A program made the position numbers and the translations under genes. 64,000 bases of DNA. Origin: an uncultured Sphingomonadaceae bacterium. GTDB taxonomy: Bacteria; Pseudomonadota; Alphaproteobacteria; Sphingomonadales; Sphingomonadaceae. Under the pieces are notes generated by a model, which saw nothing but the letters and a program-made list of their open reading frames with translations, ran no database searches and was not told where the DNA came from. The stretch's first letter is position 1. Each line of letters starts with the position of its first letter. This document shows positions 16,634 to 27,016 of this stretch, piece after piece. Location of the stretch: positions 1,239,501 to 1,303,500 of the forward strand of contig CANNCV010000001.1 of the NCBI GenBank assembly GCA_947503245.1, in the 5' to 3' direction.

Positions 16634-16723
16634 ATGTTTGTCTATTCGACACCGCAAGGCGCTGTGCACCGCGCCTTGCAGAACATGAAAGCTTCGTGGT
16701 GGGCCCGTCACAGCGCGGGGTAA
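16634..16723 (+). CDS. Possible 29-residue leader peptide upstream of mraZ
   Basis: The ATG at 16634 has a GAGG seven bases upstream, the best ribosome-binding site in the leader. The frame runs 29 codons, is Trp-containing near its end, and stops with TAA at 16721-16723, five bases before a TTG (16729) that is a plausible mraZ start. A 9-bp hairpin lies inside it. It may couple translation to mraZ or act as an attenuating leader. It could also be a chance ORF, or the true N-terminus of mraZ if a frameshift or sequencing error exists. Confidence 0.35.
   Translation: MFVYSTPQGAVHRALQNMKASWWARHSAG
16654..16679 (+). other. Strong stem-loop in the mraZ leader
   Basis: GCAAGGCGC (16654-16662) and GCGCCTTGC (16671-16679) form a perfect 9-bp stem with an 8-base loop. 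No T-run follows, so it is not a standard terminator. It lies inside the small upstream ORF and about 17 bases before the first mraZ start candidate, where it could influence translation or mRNA stability. Confidence 0.5.
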
Positions 16724-17232
16724 GGTTTTTGGCGGAACAGCCATCTTATAGATATCGGGGCATGGCCTATGTACAGCGCGGCGAGAAAGACCGCTTTGTG
16801 CTGCCGGCTAAGTTCCGCAAGGTGGTTGAAGAAAGCTCCGGCGCTCGCAAACTCCTCGTATCGCGCTTTTCCCAATTTGATTGTCTCGTCGGCTATGGTG
16901 AAAGCCGCCAGCTGCAAATCGATAGTGAACCATTGCGAAAGCAGGAAAAGCTTGAGGGTTTGGACCCTGATTTCGACATAGAATTGGAAGATTTGGGCGG
17001 TTCCGGCACGGTTGAGGAAATGAGCTTCGATGCCAGTGGGCGTTTTGTTTTTCCGCGGGCTGCGCGCTTGCTGGCGGAAATTGAAGATGAAGCCATGTTG
17101 ATCGGTGCAGGTCCGCAATTTCAGATTTGGAACCCAAATAAATTGCTCGCTCTCGATACCAATGTCCGTGCATTGCGCGATGCTCAGCGTATTTTGCCGG
17201 TCCTTCGTGAAGAAGCGGAGGGCAAGGCCTGA
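16696..17232 (+). CDS. mraZ: Transcriptional regulator MraZ
   Basis: The product, up to 178 residues, contains two MraZ/AbrB-like half-domains marked by GEKDRFVLP and DASGRFVFP, the DxxxR-type DNA-contacting motifs. MraZ binds repeats in its own promoter and represses the dcw operon. The start is uncertain: GTG at 16696 opens the frame, TTG at 16729 gives an N-terminus [11 protein letters not shown] that fits family length better, and ATG at 16762 would leave only six residues before the first motif. The gene heads the dcw cluster and its stop overlaps the rsmH start (TGATG). Confidence 0.9.
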   Translation: MVGPSQRGVRFLAEQPSYRYRGMAYVQRGEKDRFVLPAKFRKVVEESSGARKLLVSRFSQFDCLVGYGESRQLQIDSEPLRKQEKLEGLDPDFDIELEDLGGSGTVEEMSFDASGRFVFPRAARLLAEIEDEAMLIGAGPQFQIWNPNKLLALDTNVRALRDAQRILPVLREEAEGKA

Positions 17233-18203
17233 TGGTAACCCCCCCTTTGGATAAGTCCGCACAATATGCGCAGCATGTGCCCGTCATGTTGTCTGAAGTG
17301 CTTGCGGCAATGGCTATAAAAGAAGGTGAGCGGCATGTAGATGCGACCTTTGGCGCTGGCGGATACAGCCGCGCAATGCTGGAGGCTTGCGCAATTGTTC
17401 ACGGTTTTGATCGTGACCCGGAAGCAAAAGAACATGCCGAAGCTTTGCAATCGCAATTCCCTGAAAAGCTGGTCTTTCACGCCGCGACATTTTCAAATCT
17501 GTCAGAACAATTGCGTGCTGCCAACATTACCACTGTTGACGGTATAGTTTTTGATATTGGTGTGTCATCCATGCAGCTGGATCAACCAGAGCGAGGCTTT
17601 TCTTTCCGCGAAGATGGCCCGCTCGACATGCGGATGGCGCAAGATGGCGAAAGTGCCGCTGATTTTCTGAACAATGCTGATGAAAATGTTATTGCCGATA
17701 TCTTGTTCACCTATGGCGAAGAACGCCAATCGCGGCGTATTGCCCGCGCTATAGTTGCCGCAAGGCCGCTTACCCGCACGCGTGAGCTGGTCCAGGTTAT
17801 TCATAAGGTGCTGGGCTATCATTCCGGCATGAAGAAAGACCCTGCAACCCGCAGCTTTCAAGCCATTCGCATCCATGTGAATCAAGAGTTGGAAGAGCTA
17901 CGCAAGGGCCTGCTGGCCGCCGAAGACATGCTTGCCCCTGGCGGGCGACTTGTTGTTGTCAGCTTTCACAGCCTTGAAGATCGCGTGGTCAAACAGTTTT
18001 TGCGCAAGCGCTCTGGCAAAGTTGCTGGCGCAACGCGGCATATGCCTATTGCTCCTGTGGCAAGTAACGCGCCCAGCTTTTTGAAACCGGCCAAGGCTGT
18101 GCGGGCGAGTGAAGATGAGTGTCTTCGCAACCCGCGTGCACGCTCGGCCATATTGCGCAGCGCAATCCGCACTGACGCTCCTGCATGGAAGGAAGCGGCA
18201 TGA
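17232..18203 (+). CDS. rsmH: 16S rRNA (cytosine1402-N4)-methyltransferase
   Basis: The 323-residue protein matches RsmH (MraW). The N-terminal [13 protein letters not shown], the SAM-binding [10 protein letters not shown], and the later [16 protein letters not shown] and [13 protein letters not shown] blocks are diagnostic. It methylates C1402 in the ribosomal decoding centre. The gene sits second in the dcw cluster, as in most bacteria, overlapping mraZ by one base and ftsL by four. Length is normal for the family. Confidence 0.97.
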   Translation: MVTPPLDKSAQYAQHVPVMLSEVLAAMAIKEGERHVDATFGAGGYSRAMLEACAIVHGFDRDPEAKEHAEALQSQFPEKLVFHAATFSNLSEQLRAANITTVDGIVFDIGVSSMQLDQPERGFSFREDGPLDMRMAQDGESAADFLNNADENVIADILFTYGEERQSRRIARAIVAARPLTRTRELVQVIHKVLGYHSGMKKDPATRSFQAIRIHVNQELEELRKGLLAAEDMLAPGGRLVVVSFHSLEDRVVKQFLRKRSGKVAGATRHMPIAPVASNAPSFLKPAKAVRASEDECLRNPRARSAILRSAIRTDAPAWKEAA

Positions 18204-18823
18204 AATTGGCATTTGGTAAGTTGAAAAATCTGGGCTGGATAGCGCTGGTTTTGATCGTCGCTATTTCTCTCTATCCGCTGTCGCTCAGCGTTGCGACATT
18301 GCGCAGTGATTTGGCGCGTACTGAGAGCAAGATTGTCAAAAGCAAACGTCGCATCCGCTATTTGGAGACGGAATTTGCAACCCGGGCCAGCCTGAAGCAA
18401 CTCGATCTGTGGAACGAGCTGGACTATGGCTATAGCGCGCCAACTGCCGACCAATATCTCGGCAGTGAACGTGCTTTGGCCAATTTGGGCAAGGGACGCG
18501 ACAGGCTGAACGATATTGTGCAGGTGGCCATGGTTGATGTTGGCAATGCTGCCGGCACGATTGGGTCACCTTTTGGTGATGGCATTCCTATTCCCAAAAC
18601 CACAGAAGACGACACTGCCAAAGACAATGCTGAACAAGGTGAGGATGCCGCTGAAGATGTCGCCATCGCAGCAGCTCCATCGCTGGATCAATCATTGCCG
18701 GAAGCATCGGGGCAAATTGCTGATGAGCCAGCCTCTCGTCAGGCGGATGATAGTGAGAATATAGCACCGCAGACGCAAGATAGTGAGCCAGATACGGATA
18801 TAGCGGGAGGCGTGCAACAATGA
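18200..18823 (+). CDS. ftsL: Cell division protein FtsL-like
   Basis: Identification rests on position and topology, because FtsL sequences diverge fast. The ATG at 18200 gives 207 residues: a short cytoplasmic end, one membrane helix (about 12-32) and a Leu/charged coiled-coil-like segment (about 33-72). An acidic, Pro- and Ala-rich tail makes it longer than the typical 90-130 residues. FtsL joins FtsB and FtsQ in the divisome and activates FtsWI. It overlaps rsmH and ftsI by ATGA. Confidence 0.75.
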   Translation: MKLAFGKLKNLGWIALVLIVAISLYPLSLSVATLRSDLARTESKIVKSKRRIRYLETEFATRASLKQLDLWNELDYGYSAPTADQYLGSERALANLGKGRDRLNDIVQVAMVDVGNAAGTIGSPFGDGIPIPKTTEDDTAKDNAEQGEDAAEDVAIAAAPSLDQSLPEASGQIADEPASRQADDSENIAPQTQDSEPDTDIAGGVQQ

Positions 18824-20508
18824 TGGTCGTCGCCAAAGGGCAAGAGCGTGTCCGCCTTGCAACCTTCCAGTCGCAAGCATTGGTCGTTGCCAAAGTGCGC
18901 GCAATTGTTGTTCTGCTGCTATTCCTATTGGCGGTCGTGGCGATGATTTCGCGCCTTTTTTATATTGGCGCATTTGAAGAGCATAATGTCGCTAGCAATA
19001 ATGGCACGCTCTACATTCCGCCGCGCGGCGATATTGTCGACCGTAACGGGGTGCCGCTCGCAAGAACTATTCAGGCTTTTGCAATCCGCGTTGTTCCGGA
19101 AAAAATCATTGGCGATAAAGCCGTATTGTCCGAACAGTTGGCAGAAATATTTCCAGACACCAGCGCACAAAAGTTTTTGCAAATTCTCAACCGCGATAAG
19201 CCAACCTATTTGCGCCGCCGTGTCGTTCCGGAAGTTGCCAATCGTGTGCATGCACTGGGTGAGGTCGGCTTCGACTTCCCATCAGAGAATGAACGCTTTT
19301 ATCCGCAGCATAGCCTGGGCGCACATTTGCTGGGCTATGTGAATGCCGATGAAGAAGGCGCAATGGGTGTCGAAGGCGCGATGAACTCGCTTTTGAAGCA
19401 GGAAGATATGCGCAGTCAGCCGCTGGAACTTGCGATGGATGCGCGTGTTCAGGCTGCTCTGGAGCAGGAATTGGGGTCGCAAATGTTGCGGCTGGAGGCA
19501 AAGGGCGCAGCTGGGATCATTCTTGATGTCGATAGCGGCGAAGTTATCGCGCTCGCGTCTATGCCTGAATTTAACCCTAATAAAATTCAGAAGGGTGATA
19601 TTCCGCGCCAGCTTAATGCTGTGACCAACAATGTTTATGAGTTGGGCTCGACTTTCAAACCTTTGACTGTGGCTGCGGCGCTTGATGCAGGGACCGTCAC
19701 CAATTTGGCAACCCGTTATGATGCGACCGAACCCATTCGCATCGCCGGTTTTGTTATCAAGGATGATCACCCGCAAAATCGCTATTTGAATGTTCCTGAA
19801 ACACTGGTGCACAGCTCCAATATCGTGACTGCCAGATTGGCGGACAATCTGGGTGCGGAACGCATGCAAAAACTGGTGCGCTCACTTGGCTTTGATGTAC
19901 CGCCCGAGATCGATTTGAACCAAAAGGCGCAACCTTTATGGCCTTCTAAATGGGGCCGGACCAACAATATGACCATTGCCTATGGCCATGGTATATCGGT
20001 GACGCCCATGCACTTGGCATCTGCTTATGCAGCTATGGTCAATGGCGGTATCTGGCGCCCCGCAAGCATCAAAAAACTGCGTGAAAGTGAAATCCCCGCT
20101 GGCCGCCGCGTTTTCAAAGCCTCAACCAGTGCAAGAATGCGCCAATTGCTGCGTATGATTGTGGTGCATGGCACTGGGCGCAGTGCGGATGCAGAGGGTT
20201 TTCGTATCGGCGGCAAAACCGGTTCGGCAGAAAAACCAGAAGATGGCGGATATAATAAAAAGTCACTCGTTTCTACTTTTGCTGCGGCCTTCCCGATGGA
20301 TAATCCGCGTTATGTTGTCATCAGTATGATTGACGAACCGTCGGGCAATGCTGCCTCATCCTTTCAGAGAACAGCGGCCTATACCGCCGCACCTGTGATT
20401 AGAAATCTGGTACCGCGCATCGGCCCGATGCTGGGTGTGATGCCGGATAAACGGCGCGATGTTAATATCAGCGAGCTTACGCCTTTGCTGTGGAAAGCAG
20501 GAGGCTGA
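18820..20508 (+). CDS. ftsI: Septal peptidoglycan transpeptidase FtsI (PBP3)
   Basis: The 562-residue class B penicillin-binding protein has an N-terminal membrane helix (about 27-48) and the pedestal motif RGDIVDRNG at 69-77. The transpeptidase motifs are STFK (S277 nucleophile), SSN at 332-334 and KTG at 466-468. It cross-links septal peptidoglycan with FtsW. Its start overlaps ftsL by ATGA, and its last codons contain the GGAGG that likely serves murE. Confidence 0.97.
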   Translation: MMVVAKGQERVRLATFQSQALVVAKVRAIVVLLLFLLAVVAMISRLFYIGAFEEHNVASNNGTLYIPPRGDIVDRNGVPLARTIQAFAIRVVPEKIIGDKAVLSEQLAEIFPDTSAQKFLQILNRDKPTYLRRRVVPEVANRVHALGEVGFDFPSENERFYPQHSLGAHLLGYVNADEEGAMGVEGAMNSLLKQEDMRSQPLELAMDARVQAALEQELGSQMLRLEAKGAAGIILDVDSGEVIALASMPEFNPNKIQKGDIPRQLNAVTNNVYELGSTFKPLTVAAALDAGTVTNLATRYDATEPIRIAGFVIKDDHPQNRYLNVPETLVHSSNIVTARLADNLGAERMQKLVRSLGFDVPPEIDLNQKAQPLWPSKWGRTNNMTIAYGHGISVTPMHLASAYAAMVNGGIWRPASIKKLRESEIPAGRRVFKASTSARMRQLLRMIVVHGTGRSADAEGFRIGGKTGSAEKPEDGGYNKKSLVSTFAAAFPMDNPRYVVISMIDEPSGNAASSFQRTAAYTAAPVIRNLVPRIGPMLGVMPDKRRDVNISELTPLLWKAGG

Positions 20509-21953
20509 TCATAGCGGATCTGGCTTCTCTCTTTCCCGATCACGGACTTTCAACCGGTGGCCAAAAGGTGACCGGTTTTGCCATTGATCACCGCAAAGTC
20601 GCACGCGGCAATGTGTTCGGTGCATTTGCTGGTGCCCGCTTCAATGGCGAGGACTTTATTCAGGATGCGCTGGCAGCGGGTGCTGCGGCTATTGTTGCAC
20701 GGCCAGAAGCTAATGTTTCCGGCGGAACGCATATTGCTGATGCGCAGCCACGCCGCATCTTTGCGCAGGCAGCGGCGCGTTTCTATCAACCTATGCCGCA
20801 AATGACGGCCGCCGTAACTGGCACCAATGGCAAAACATCGACAGCAGAAATGACCCGCCAGCTTTGGCATATGGCAGGTTTGCAATCCGCTTCCATCGGC
20901 ACATTAGGTATCACGACCTCGTTCGACCATGTTTATACAGGCTTGACTACACCCGATATTGTCACCTTTTTGTCCAATATGGCGGGTATGGCGAAGCAGG
21001 GCATCAGCCATGCAATTTTTGAGGCATCCAGCCACGGACTTGCGCAATATCGCACTGAGGGCCTGCCAGTGAATATTGCGGCCTTCACCAATTTTAGCCG
21101 CGACCATCTGGATTATCACGGCACTATGGAAGACTATTTTGCCGCGAAAATGCGCCTGTTTGATGAGGTGCTGTCCAGCAATGGTCACGCGGTCATATGG
21201 GCTGATGATGCGTATTCAAATGACGTGATAGAAAAGGCGAAAGCGCGCGGAACGCAGATAATGACTGTTGGCCAGCAAGGCGAGCATGTGAAATTGCTAT
21301 CACGCACACCCACAGCATTAGGGCAGCAATTATCAGTGCAACATGCTGGCAAGGATTATGCAATCAACCTACCGCTTATCGGTGCGTATCAGGTCGCCAA
21401 TGCCTTGGTTTCAGCAGCTGTCGCGATTGCCAGCGGTGTCGCAGCGGATAGTGTTTTTGATCTGGTCAAGCGCCTGCAACCCGTTCGCGGCCGTTTGGAA
21501 CGTGCGGTTATCTGCGCTTCTGGAGCGCCAATATATGTCGATTATGCTCATACGCCGGATGCATTGGACAGCGCAATCATTGCGCTGCGTCCCCATATAT
21601 CTGGCAAGCTGATAACAATATTTGGTGCAGGTGGGGACAGAGATAAAGGCAAACGGCCTGAAATGGGCCGTGTGGCGAGCGAGAGTTCCGACATTGTGAT
21701 CGTGACTGATGACAATCCACGCGGTGAAGACCCTGCGGCTATCCGTCATGATATCATGCAGTCTGTACCAGGTGCCGAAGAAATTGGCGATCGCCGTGCA
21801 GCAATTGCACACGCCGTTTCTATTGCACAAAAGGGCGATATTATCTTGTTGGCTGGCAAAGGCCATGAGACGGGACAGATTATCGGTGCTGGTGCTGATG
21901 AGCGCGTTATTCCGTTTGATGACGTGCAGGTTGCCCGGGAGTGTGCGGCATGA
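20490..21953 (+). CDS. murE: UDP-MurNAc-L-Ala-D-Glu:meso-DAP ligase MurE
   Basis: The enzyme adds meso-diaminopimelate to the peptidoglycan precursor. The ATP loop is TGTNGKTST, EASSHGL is the family catalytic segment, and DNPR in VTDDNPRGEDPA is the meso-DAP recognition motif, which tells it from Lys-adding MurE. The start is odd. The only ordinary start codon is GTG at 20490, which has no visible ribosome-binding site. A strong GGAGG at 20500-20504 lies six bases before an in-frame ATA (20511), and starting there yields MADLASLFPD, the expected family N-terminus. The coordinates follow the GTG; the true start may be 20511. The stop overlaps murF by ATGA. Confidence 0.96.
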   Translation: MESRRLIIADLASLFPDHGLSTGGQKVTGFAIDHRKVARGNVFGAFAGARFNGEDFIQDALAAGAAAIVARPEANVSGGTHIADAQPRRIFAQAAARFYQPMPQMTAAVTGTNGKTSTAEMTRQLWHMAGLQSASIGTLGITTSFDHVYTGLTTPDIVTFLSNMAGMAKQGISHAIFEASSHGLAQYRTEGLPVNIAAFTNFSRDHLDYHGTMEDYFAAKMRLFDEVLSSNGHAVIWADDAYSNDVIEKAKARGTQIMTVGQQGEHVKLLSRTPTALGQQLSVQHAGKDYAINLPLIGAYQVANALVSAAVAIASGVAADSVFDLVKRLQPVRGRLERAVICASGAPIYVDYAHTPDALDSAIIALRPHISGKLITIFGAGGDRDKGKRPEMGRVASESSDIVIVTDDNPRGEDPAAIRHDIMQSVPGAEEIGDRRAAIAHAVSIAQKGDIILLAGKGHETGQIIGAGADERVIPFDDVQVARECAA

Positions 21954-23371
21954 CGGATCAGGCACAACAGCCATTATGGACAGCACAGGCCATTGCGAAT
22001 GCCGTTAATGGCCAACTTTATGGCGATTTTACAGCCAATGGCGTGGCCTTTGACTCTCGCGAAGTTGGGCCGGGCGATCTGTTCGTCGCGATGCGCGGTG
22101 AGCAGGCTGATGGGCATGATTATATCACCAAAGCATTCGCTAATGGTGCGGCAGGGGTTATTTGTGAACGTGCTTGCGAAGAAGGGCCGGCAATAGTCGT
22201 GCCTGACAGTGCGGCAGCGCTTGAAGCTTTGGGTGTCGCCGCACGTGCACGCACGGATGCCGTCATCATCGGTGTCACTGGCTCGGCTGGAAAAACCGGT
22301 ACAAAAGAAGCCTTGCATCAAGCACTAGAAAGACTGCCATCGCGCAGCGCCCACCGCTCGGTCAAGAGCTATAACAACCATGTCGGCGTGCCATTAAGCC
22401 TTTCGCGCATGCCGCAAGAGAGCGATTTTGCGGTTTTGGAAATGGGCATGAATCATAAGGGTGAACTGTCCGCACTGACGCAGATGGTAAGGCCGCATGT
22501 CGCAATCGTGACAACGGTTGCATCGGCGCATATCGAGTTTTTCAAAAATGAGGCCGCCATTGCAGAGGCCAAGGCAGAGATATTTGAAGGCTTGGAACCT
22601 GACGGTACTGCGATCATCCCTTATGATAACCCGCATTACGGCATTTTGTACAAAAAGGCGGAAGATTGCGCCAGCAACATCATTACTTTTGGCACGTCGC
22701 CAGAGGCGGATTGCCACGTGGTCGATCAGCTTCCGGCTATGGAAGGCGGCACTTTGGTGACTGCTATGCTCAATGGTCAATTGCTGGTGTATCGCATTGC
22801 ACAGCCCGGCCCGCATTGGGTGATGAACTCTCTGGCGATATTGGCGGGTGTTCAAGCTGCGGGCGGTGATCTGGGGGTTGCTGGATTGGCGTTGGCAGAG
22901 ATGGAAGGTCTGGCAGGCCGCGGAGCAAGGCACAGTCTGACCGTCGCTGACGGCAGTATATTGGTCATCGATGAAAGCTATAATGCCAATCCTGCCTCTA
23001 TGGCTGTTACTCTGGGGGATTTGGGGCAAACATCGGCGCAGCGGCGGGTCGCCATATTGGGCGCGATGAAGGAATTGGGCGCACAATCAGACGATTTGCA
23101 CGCCGGTCTATCTGCACCAATTATCGCAGCGCATATCGATCAATGCATATTGGTTGGTGAAGAGATGCAAATTCTTTCGGAAAAGCTTGCCAATATGCTT
23201 GAGTATAAGGGGCAAGTCGCGCATGTGGCGGATTCATCACAGGCTCTTGATCAGCTGCGCACAACGCTCAACGCAGGCGATGCCATTTTGGTCAAAGGGT
23301 CTAATTCTCTGGGTTTGGGATCGGTGGTTAAGGCTCTGACTGATGAGCTGCCTGCCGATGGGGACGCATAA
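21950..23371 (+). CDS. murF: UDP-MurNAc-tripeptide:D-Ala-D-Ala ligase MurF
   Basis: The ATG at 21950 gives 473 residues. The domain order is the MurF substrate-binding fold ([15 protein letters not shown]), the central ATPase with [23 protein letters not shown] and EMGMNHKGE, and the C-terminal domain with [12 protein letters not shown]. It adds D-Ala-D-Ala to complete UDP-MurNAc-pentapeptide. It overlaps murE by four bases and mraY by one (TAATG). Confidence 0.97.
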   Translation: MTDQAQQPLWTAQAIANAVNGQLYGDFTANGVAFDSREVGPGDLFVAMRGEQADGHDYITKAFANGAAGVICERACEEGPAIVVPDSAAALEALGVAARARTDAVIIGVTGSAGKTGTKEALHQALERLPSRSAHRSVKSYNNHVGVPLSLSRMPQESDFAVLEMGMNHKGELSALTQMVRPHVAIVTTVASAHIEFFKNEAAIAEAKAEIFEGLEPDGTAIIPYDNPHYGILYKKAEDCASNIITFGTSPEADCHVVDQLPAMEGGTLVTAMLNGQLLVYRIAQPGPHWVMNSLAILAGVQAAGGDLGVAGLALAEMEGLAGRGARHSLTVADGSILVIDESYNANPASMAVTLGDLGQTSAQRRVAILGAMKELGAQSDDLHAGLSAPIIAAHIDQCILVGEEMQILSEKLANMLEYKGQVAHVADSSQALDQLRTTLNAGDAILVKGSNSLGLGSVVKALTDELPADGDA

Positions 23372-24441
23372 TGTTGTATCTTTTGGCAGAATGGATGGAA
23401 TTTGAAGGCATCTTCAATATCATCCGCTATTTGAGTTTCCGTTCAGGGGCGGCGGTCATCACCGCCTTGTTCATTGGCATGCTGATCGGTCCGCGCTTTA
23501 TTGATATGTTGCGTGTTCGCCAGGGTAAGGGGCAGCCCATTCGTGAAGATGGTCCGCAAACCCATTTGGCCAAGCGCGGCACGCCCACAATGGGCGGATT
23601 GATGATCCTGATCTCATTGACGTCGTCATTGTTGATTTGGATGGATTTTCGCAACCTGTTTGTCTGGGCTTGCCTGTTCGTGACATTGGGCTTTGGCGCT
23701 ATTGGTTTTCTGGATGATTATGACAAGGTGCGTTCGGGCAGTCATAAAGGTGTGTCTGGCCGCATTCGCCTGTTGCTTGAATTCATTATTGCAGGCTTCG
23801 CTGCGTGGTTGATCCTCAGCAAAACGGGCACGTTGCTTTATGTGCCGTTCTTCAACAATCTGGCCTTTGATCTTGGTCTGTTATATTTTGCTTTTGCAGC
23901 CTTTGTTATGGTGGGCGCAGGCAATGCCGTGAACCTGACTGATGGCCTGGATGGTCTGGCAACCATGCCGGTGGTGATCGCCAGCGTGACATTTTTGATT
24001 ATTGTCTATCTGGTCGGCAATACGGTATTTTCGGGCTATCTGGGCATCCCTTATGTGGAAGGCGTTGGTGAACTGGCCATATTTTGTGGAGCGATTATTG
24101 GCGGCTGCCTTGCCTTTTTATGGTTCAATGCGCCGCCTGCCGCTGTTTTCATGGGCGATACAGGCTCGCTGGCTCTTGGCGGGGCATTGGGCGCCATTGC
24201 GGTATCTGCTCACCATGAGATTGTTCTCGCCATCGTCGGCGGATTGTTTGTTCTGGAAGCATTGTCGGTCATCATACAGGTTGCCGTTTATAAACGCACC
24301 GGCCGCCGCGTTTTCCTGATGGCACCTATTCACCACCATTTTGAACAAAAAGGCTGGGCTGAATCTACCGTAGTTATCCGTTTCTGGATTATCTCGCTGA
24401 TATTGGCCTTGGCTGGATTGGCAACGCTCAAACTCAGATGA
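23371..24441 (+). CDS. mraY: Phospho-MurNAc-pentapeptide transferase MraY
   Basis: The 356-residue protein has about ten hydrophobic helices. Family landmarks are [13 protein letters not shown] near the N-terminus, FLDDYDKV (the DD metal site), [22 protein letters not shown] and [12 protein letters not shown]. It transfers phospho-MurNAc-pentapeptide to undecaprenyl phosphate, making lipid I on the cytoplasmic face of the membrane. It lies between murF (TAATG) and murD (ATGA). Confidence 0.98.
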   Translation: MLYLLAEWMEFEGIFNIIRYLSFRSGAAVITALFIGMLIGPRFIDMLRVRQGKGQPIREDGPQTHLAKRGTPTMGGLMILISLTSSLLIWMDFRNLFVWACLFVTLGFGAIGFLDDYDKVRSGSHKGVSGRIRLLLEFIIAGFAAWLILSKTGTLLYVPFFNNLAFDLGLLYFAFAAFVMVGAGNAVNLTDGLDGLATMPVVIASVTFLIIVYLVGNTVFSGYLGIPYVEGVGELAIFCGAIIGGCLAFLWFNAPPAAVFMGDTGSLALGGALGAIAVSAHHEIVLAIVGGLFVLEALSVIIQVAVYKRTGRRVFLMAPIHHHFEQKGWAESTVVIRFWIISLILALAGLATLKLR

Positions 24442-25784
24442 TTACCAGCACCGCCTTTGCCGATAAGAAATTTGCCGTATTGGGGCTGGCGCGCTCAGGC
24501 ATGGCTGTGGTTGAGGCTTTGCTAGCATCCGGGGCGCATGTTCTGGCATGGGATACACGTCAGGATGCGCGTGAAGCAGTGCCGGCAGGAACTGTCATTG
24601 GCGATATATTACAGGCGGATCTGACGGGCTATGCGGCCATCATTGTATCGCCAGGTGTGCCTATTAACCGCCATCCAGTGCGCGATGTGGCAGCCAAATA
24701 TGATGTGCCGCTTATCGGTGATATCGAACTTTTTGCTATGGCACGGCCAAGCCTGCCAGATCATAAGGTTGTCGGCATCACTGGCACTAATGGTAAATCG
24801 ACAACCACGGCTCTGGTGCATCACATTTTGCAAGGCGTTGGTGTTAACAGCCTGATGGGCGGGAATATTGGCCTGCCTATCATGGGGCAAACACCTTTGG
24901 AGCCTAATGATAAAGGCCCTGCGGTTTATGTGCTGGAACTCTCTAGCTATCAGATAGACCTGACCCACAATCTTGATTGTGACATTGCGGCCTTACTCAA
25001 TATCACGCCAGACCATCTTGAACGTTATAATGATGACTTTGCGCAATATGTCGCGTCGAAAGAGCGGATTTTCGATATGCAGAGCGCTGGCGTCTCTGTG
25101 TTTGGTGGTAGTGATTATGAAGCGGGCAGAATTGCCAGCAAGTTGCGCGCGATTAGCTATAATGAAGGCCATGGTTCAGGCAATGTGCAATGCGGTGCGG
25201 CAACTTGGCTAAAGCAGGATGAATGGCCTAATTTGCAAGGCCCGCATAATTTGGAAAATGCCGAAGTTGCTGCGACCATATGTTATAAACTTGGTCTTTC
25301 ACGCACACAGATTGCTTCCGGATTGCGTTCTTTCTCCGGTCTATCACACCGTATGGAAGTGGTGACGCAGCATAATGGCGTCACATTTGTGAACGATAGT
25401 AAGGCAACCAATCCTGCCTCCACGGCACCGGCGTTGGCGGCTTATAAAAATATCCACTGGATTGTTGGTGGATTGCCAAAGACTGACAATTTGGACGAAT
25501 GCACGCCCCATTATGGTAATGTTAAAAAGGCATATCTTATTGGTGAGGCGGCGCCCGCTTTTGATAAGCTGATTGGACCGCATTTGCCGGTGGAGCATAG
25601 TGAGATGCTTTGCGGCGCGATAATGACAGCTTTTGAAAATGCTGTGTCAGGAGATGTTATCTTGCTGTCCCCAGCATGCGCGTCCTTCGATCAATTCCGT
25701 GACTTCGAAGCGCGGGGTGATGCGTTCAAGGCCGTGGTCAACAAAATTGTGTGCGAGCAGGATGTTCGGGAGGTTCAGCTATGA
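24438..25784 (+). CDS. murD: UDP-MurNAc-L-alanine:D-glutamate ligase MurD
   Basis: The 448-residue ligase has the N-terminal Rossmann substrate domain ([11 protein letters not shown]), the ATP loop [31 protein letters not shown] and the C-terminal [15 protein letters not shown]. It adds D-glutamate to UDP-MurNAc-L-Ala in the cytoplasm. Length and motif order are normal. It overlaps mraY and ftsW by four bases each. Confidence 0.97.
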   Translation: MITSTAFADKKFAVLGLARSGMAVVEALLASGAHVLAWDTRQDAREAVPAGTVIGDILQADLTGYAAIIVSPGVPINRHPVRDVAAKYDVPLIGDIELFAMARPSLPDHKVVGITGTNGKSTTTALVHHILQGVGVNSLMGGNIGLPIMGQTPLEPNDKGPAVYVLELSSYQIDLTHNLDCDIAALLNITPDHLERYNDDFAQYVASKERIFDMQSAGVSVFGGSDYEAGRIASKLRAISYNEGHGSGNVQCGAATWLKQDEWPNLQGPHNLENAEVAATICYKLGLSRTQIASGLRSFSGLSHRMEVVTQHNGVTFVNDSKATNPASTAPALAAYKNIHWIVGGLPKTDNLDECTPHYGNVKKAYLIGEAAPAFDKLIGPHLPVEHSEMLCGAIMTAFENAVSGDVILLSPACASFDQFRDFEARGDAFKAVVNKIVCEQDVREVQL

Positions 25785-27016
25785 GCGATAACGCCGTAAA
25801 GCGCCCATCGGTTGTTTTTAGTGAGGGCATTTCACGCCGCTTTTCCAACAGATTGGGCCGGTCTGACCGTTCGCAATTGTCCATATGGTTTTGGGAAATT
25901 GACCGTATTGCCTTATCGATAATGCTGATCTTGATGGCGATTGGTTTGATTGCAATTGCCGCTGCATCTCCTGCCACTGCTGAGCGTCTTTCAACTGATC
26001 GCGTGACGTTAGATCCGCTATATTTCTTCTACCGCCAATTGCGTTGGCTGGCGGTGGGTATACCTGTCATGATCGTGGTGTCTATGTTGCCCAAAAAAGA
26101 AGCGCGCAGGCTGGCGATCTTGGCGATGATAGGTTTTGGCATATTGCTGATGCTGGTGCCAATATTGGGTGAGTCCAAAAATGGTGCGCAGCGTTGGATT
26201 GGCTATGGTCTGACCATTCAGCCGTCAGAGTTTTTAAAGCCCGCTTTTGCAGTCACAATTGCTTGGATATTGTCATTAAAGGTGCGTGATCCGTCATTGC
26301 CTGTCACATTGTTCAGCGGTTTTTTGTTCGCATCGGTGGCTTGCCTGCTGATGATGCAGCCTAATCTGGGCGCGACTATCGTCTTTTTCGGCATCTGGTT
26401 TGTGCTGGTCCTGCTGGCTGGGCTTTCTGCACAAATTATCGCTCTGACCATGGCTGGCGGTGTTGGCGGATTGCTGGGCGCCTATTTCCTTTACCCCACT
26501 GCCACTGCGCGGATTAACAGCTGGCTATTTGGCGGCGACAGTTTTGATCAGGTGTCTTTGGCGCACAAAACGCTTACCAATGGCGGTTTCATAGGCGCAG
26601 GACCAGGTCTTGGCACCGCGAAGTTTCGGCTGCCTGAGGCGCATACTGATTATATCTTTTCGGTGGTTGGGGAAGAATTTGGCCTGTTTGCCTGTGCTGC
26701 AATCGCGATAATCTATTTGATTTTGATAGGCCGTGTGCTGATGCGCCTACAGGAAGAAAATGACCTTTTCACCTCACTTGCAGTAACTGGACTGGTTGCG
26801 CAAATTGGTGGACAGGCGATGATCAATATGGCGGTGAACCTCCAGCTGTTTCCATCTAAGGGCATGACTTTGCCATTTGTCAGCTATGGTGGCTCGTCGA
26901 TGATTGCACTGTGTTTTGCCGCTGGTTTGCTGCTGGCCTTTAGTCGCCGCAACCCATATCTTGACCGCTCGCTGACCAATAGGGATAGCCAAGGTTTGGA
27001 GTGGCACACAGGATGA
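25781..27016 (+). CDS. ftsW: Septal peptidoglycan polymerase FtsW
   Basis: The ATG at 25781, with GGGAGG seven bases upstream, gives 411 residues. After a 45-residue cytoplasmic end come about ten membrane helices of the SEDS family. IGYGLTIQPSEFLKPA and the later FPSKGMTLPFVSYGGSSM are its signatures. FtsW polymerises lipid II with FtsI at the septum. The N-terminal extension is longer than in E. coli. Overlap with murD and murG is ATGA on both sides. Confidence 0.96.
   Translation: MSDNAVKRPSVVFSEGISRRFSNRLGRSDRSQLSIWFWEIDRIALSIMLILMAIGLIAIAAASPATAERLSTDRVTLDPLYFFYRQLRWLAVGIPVMIVVSMLPKKEARRLAILAMIGFGILLMLVPILGESKNGAQRWIGYGLTIQPSEFLKPAFAVTIAWILSLKVRDPSLPVTLFSGFLFASVACLLMMQPNLGATIVFFGIWFVLVLLAGLSAQIIALTMAGGVGGLLGAYFLYPTATARINSWLFGGDSFDQVSLAHKTLTNGGFIGAGPGLGTAKFRLPEAHTDYIFSVVGEEFGLFACAAIAIIYLILIGRVLMRLQEENDLFTSLAVTGLVAQIGGQAMINMAVNLQLFPSKGMTLPFVSYGGSSMIALCFAAGLLLAFSRRNPYLDRSLTNRDSQGLEWHTG

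Larger units (their letters stand above)
16326..16695. other. 370-bp regulatory leader upstream of the dcw cluster
   Basis: This is the only gap over 300 bases without a substantial gene. It is AT-rich between about 16430 and 16600. It holds two DnaA-type boxes (16432-16451), a LexA-type direct repeat (16474-16488), four 10-bp-phased GGG repeats on the minus strand (16561-16600), a strong hairpin (16654-16679) and a 29-codon upstream ORF (16634-16723). A promoter for mraZ must lie here, but I could not assign -35 and -10 elements with confidence. Confidence 0.7.

Noticed and set aside
16326-16695. The DnaA-box region as a replication origin
   Set aside because: Only two boxes are visible and typical origin neighbours such as dnaA, hemE or parAB are absent; a regulatory role is simpler.
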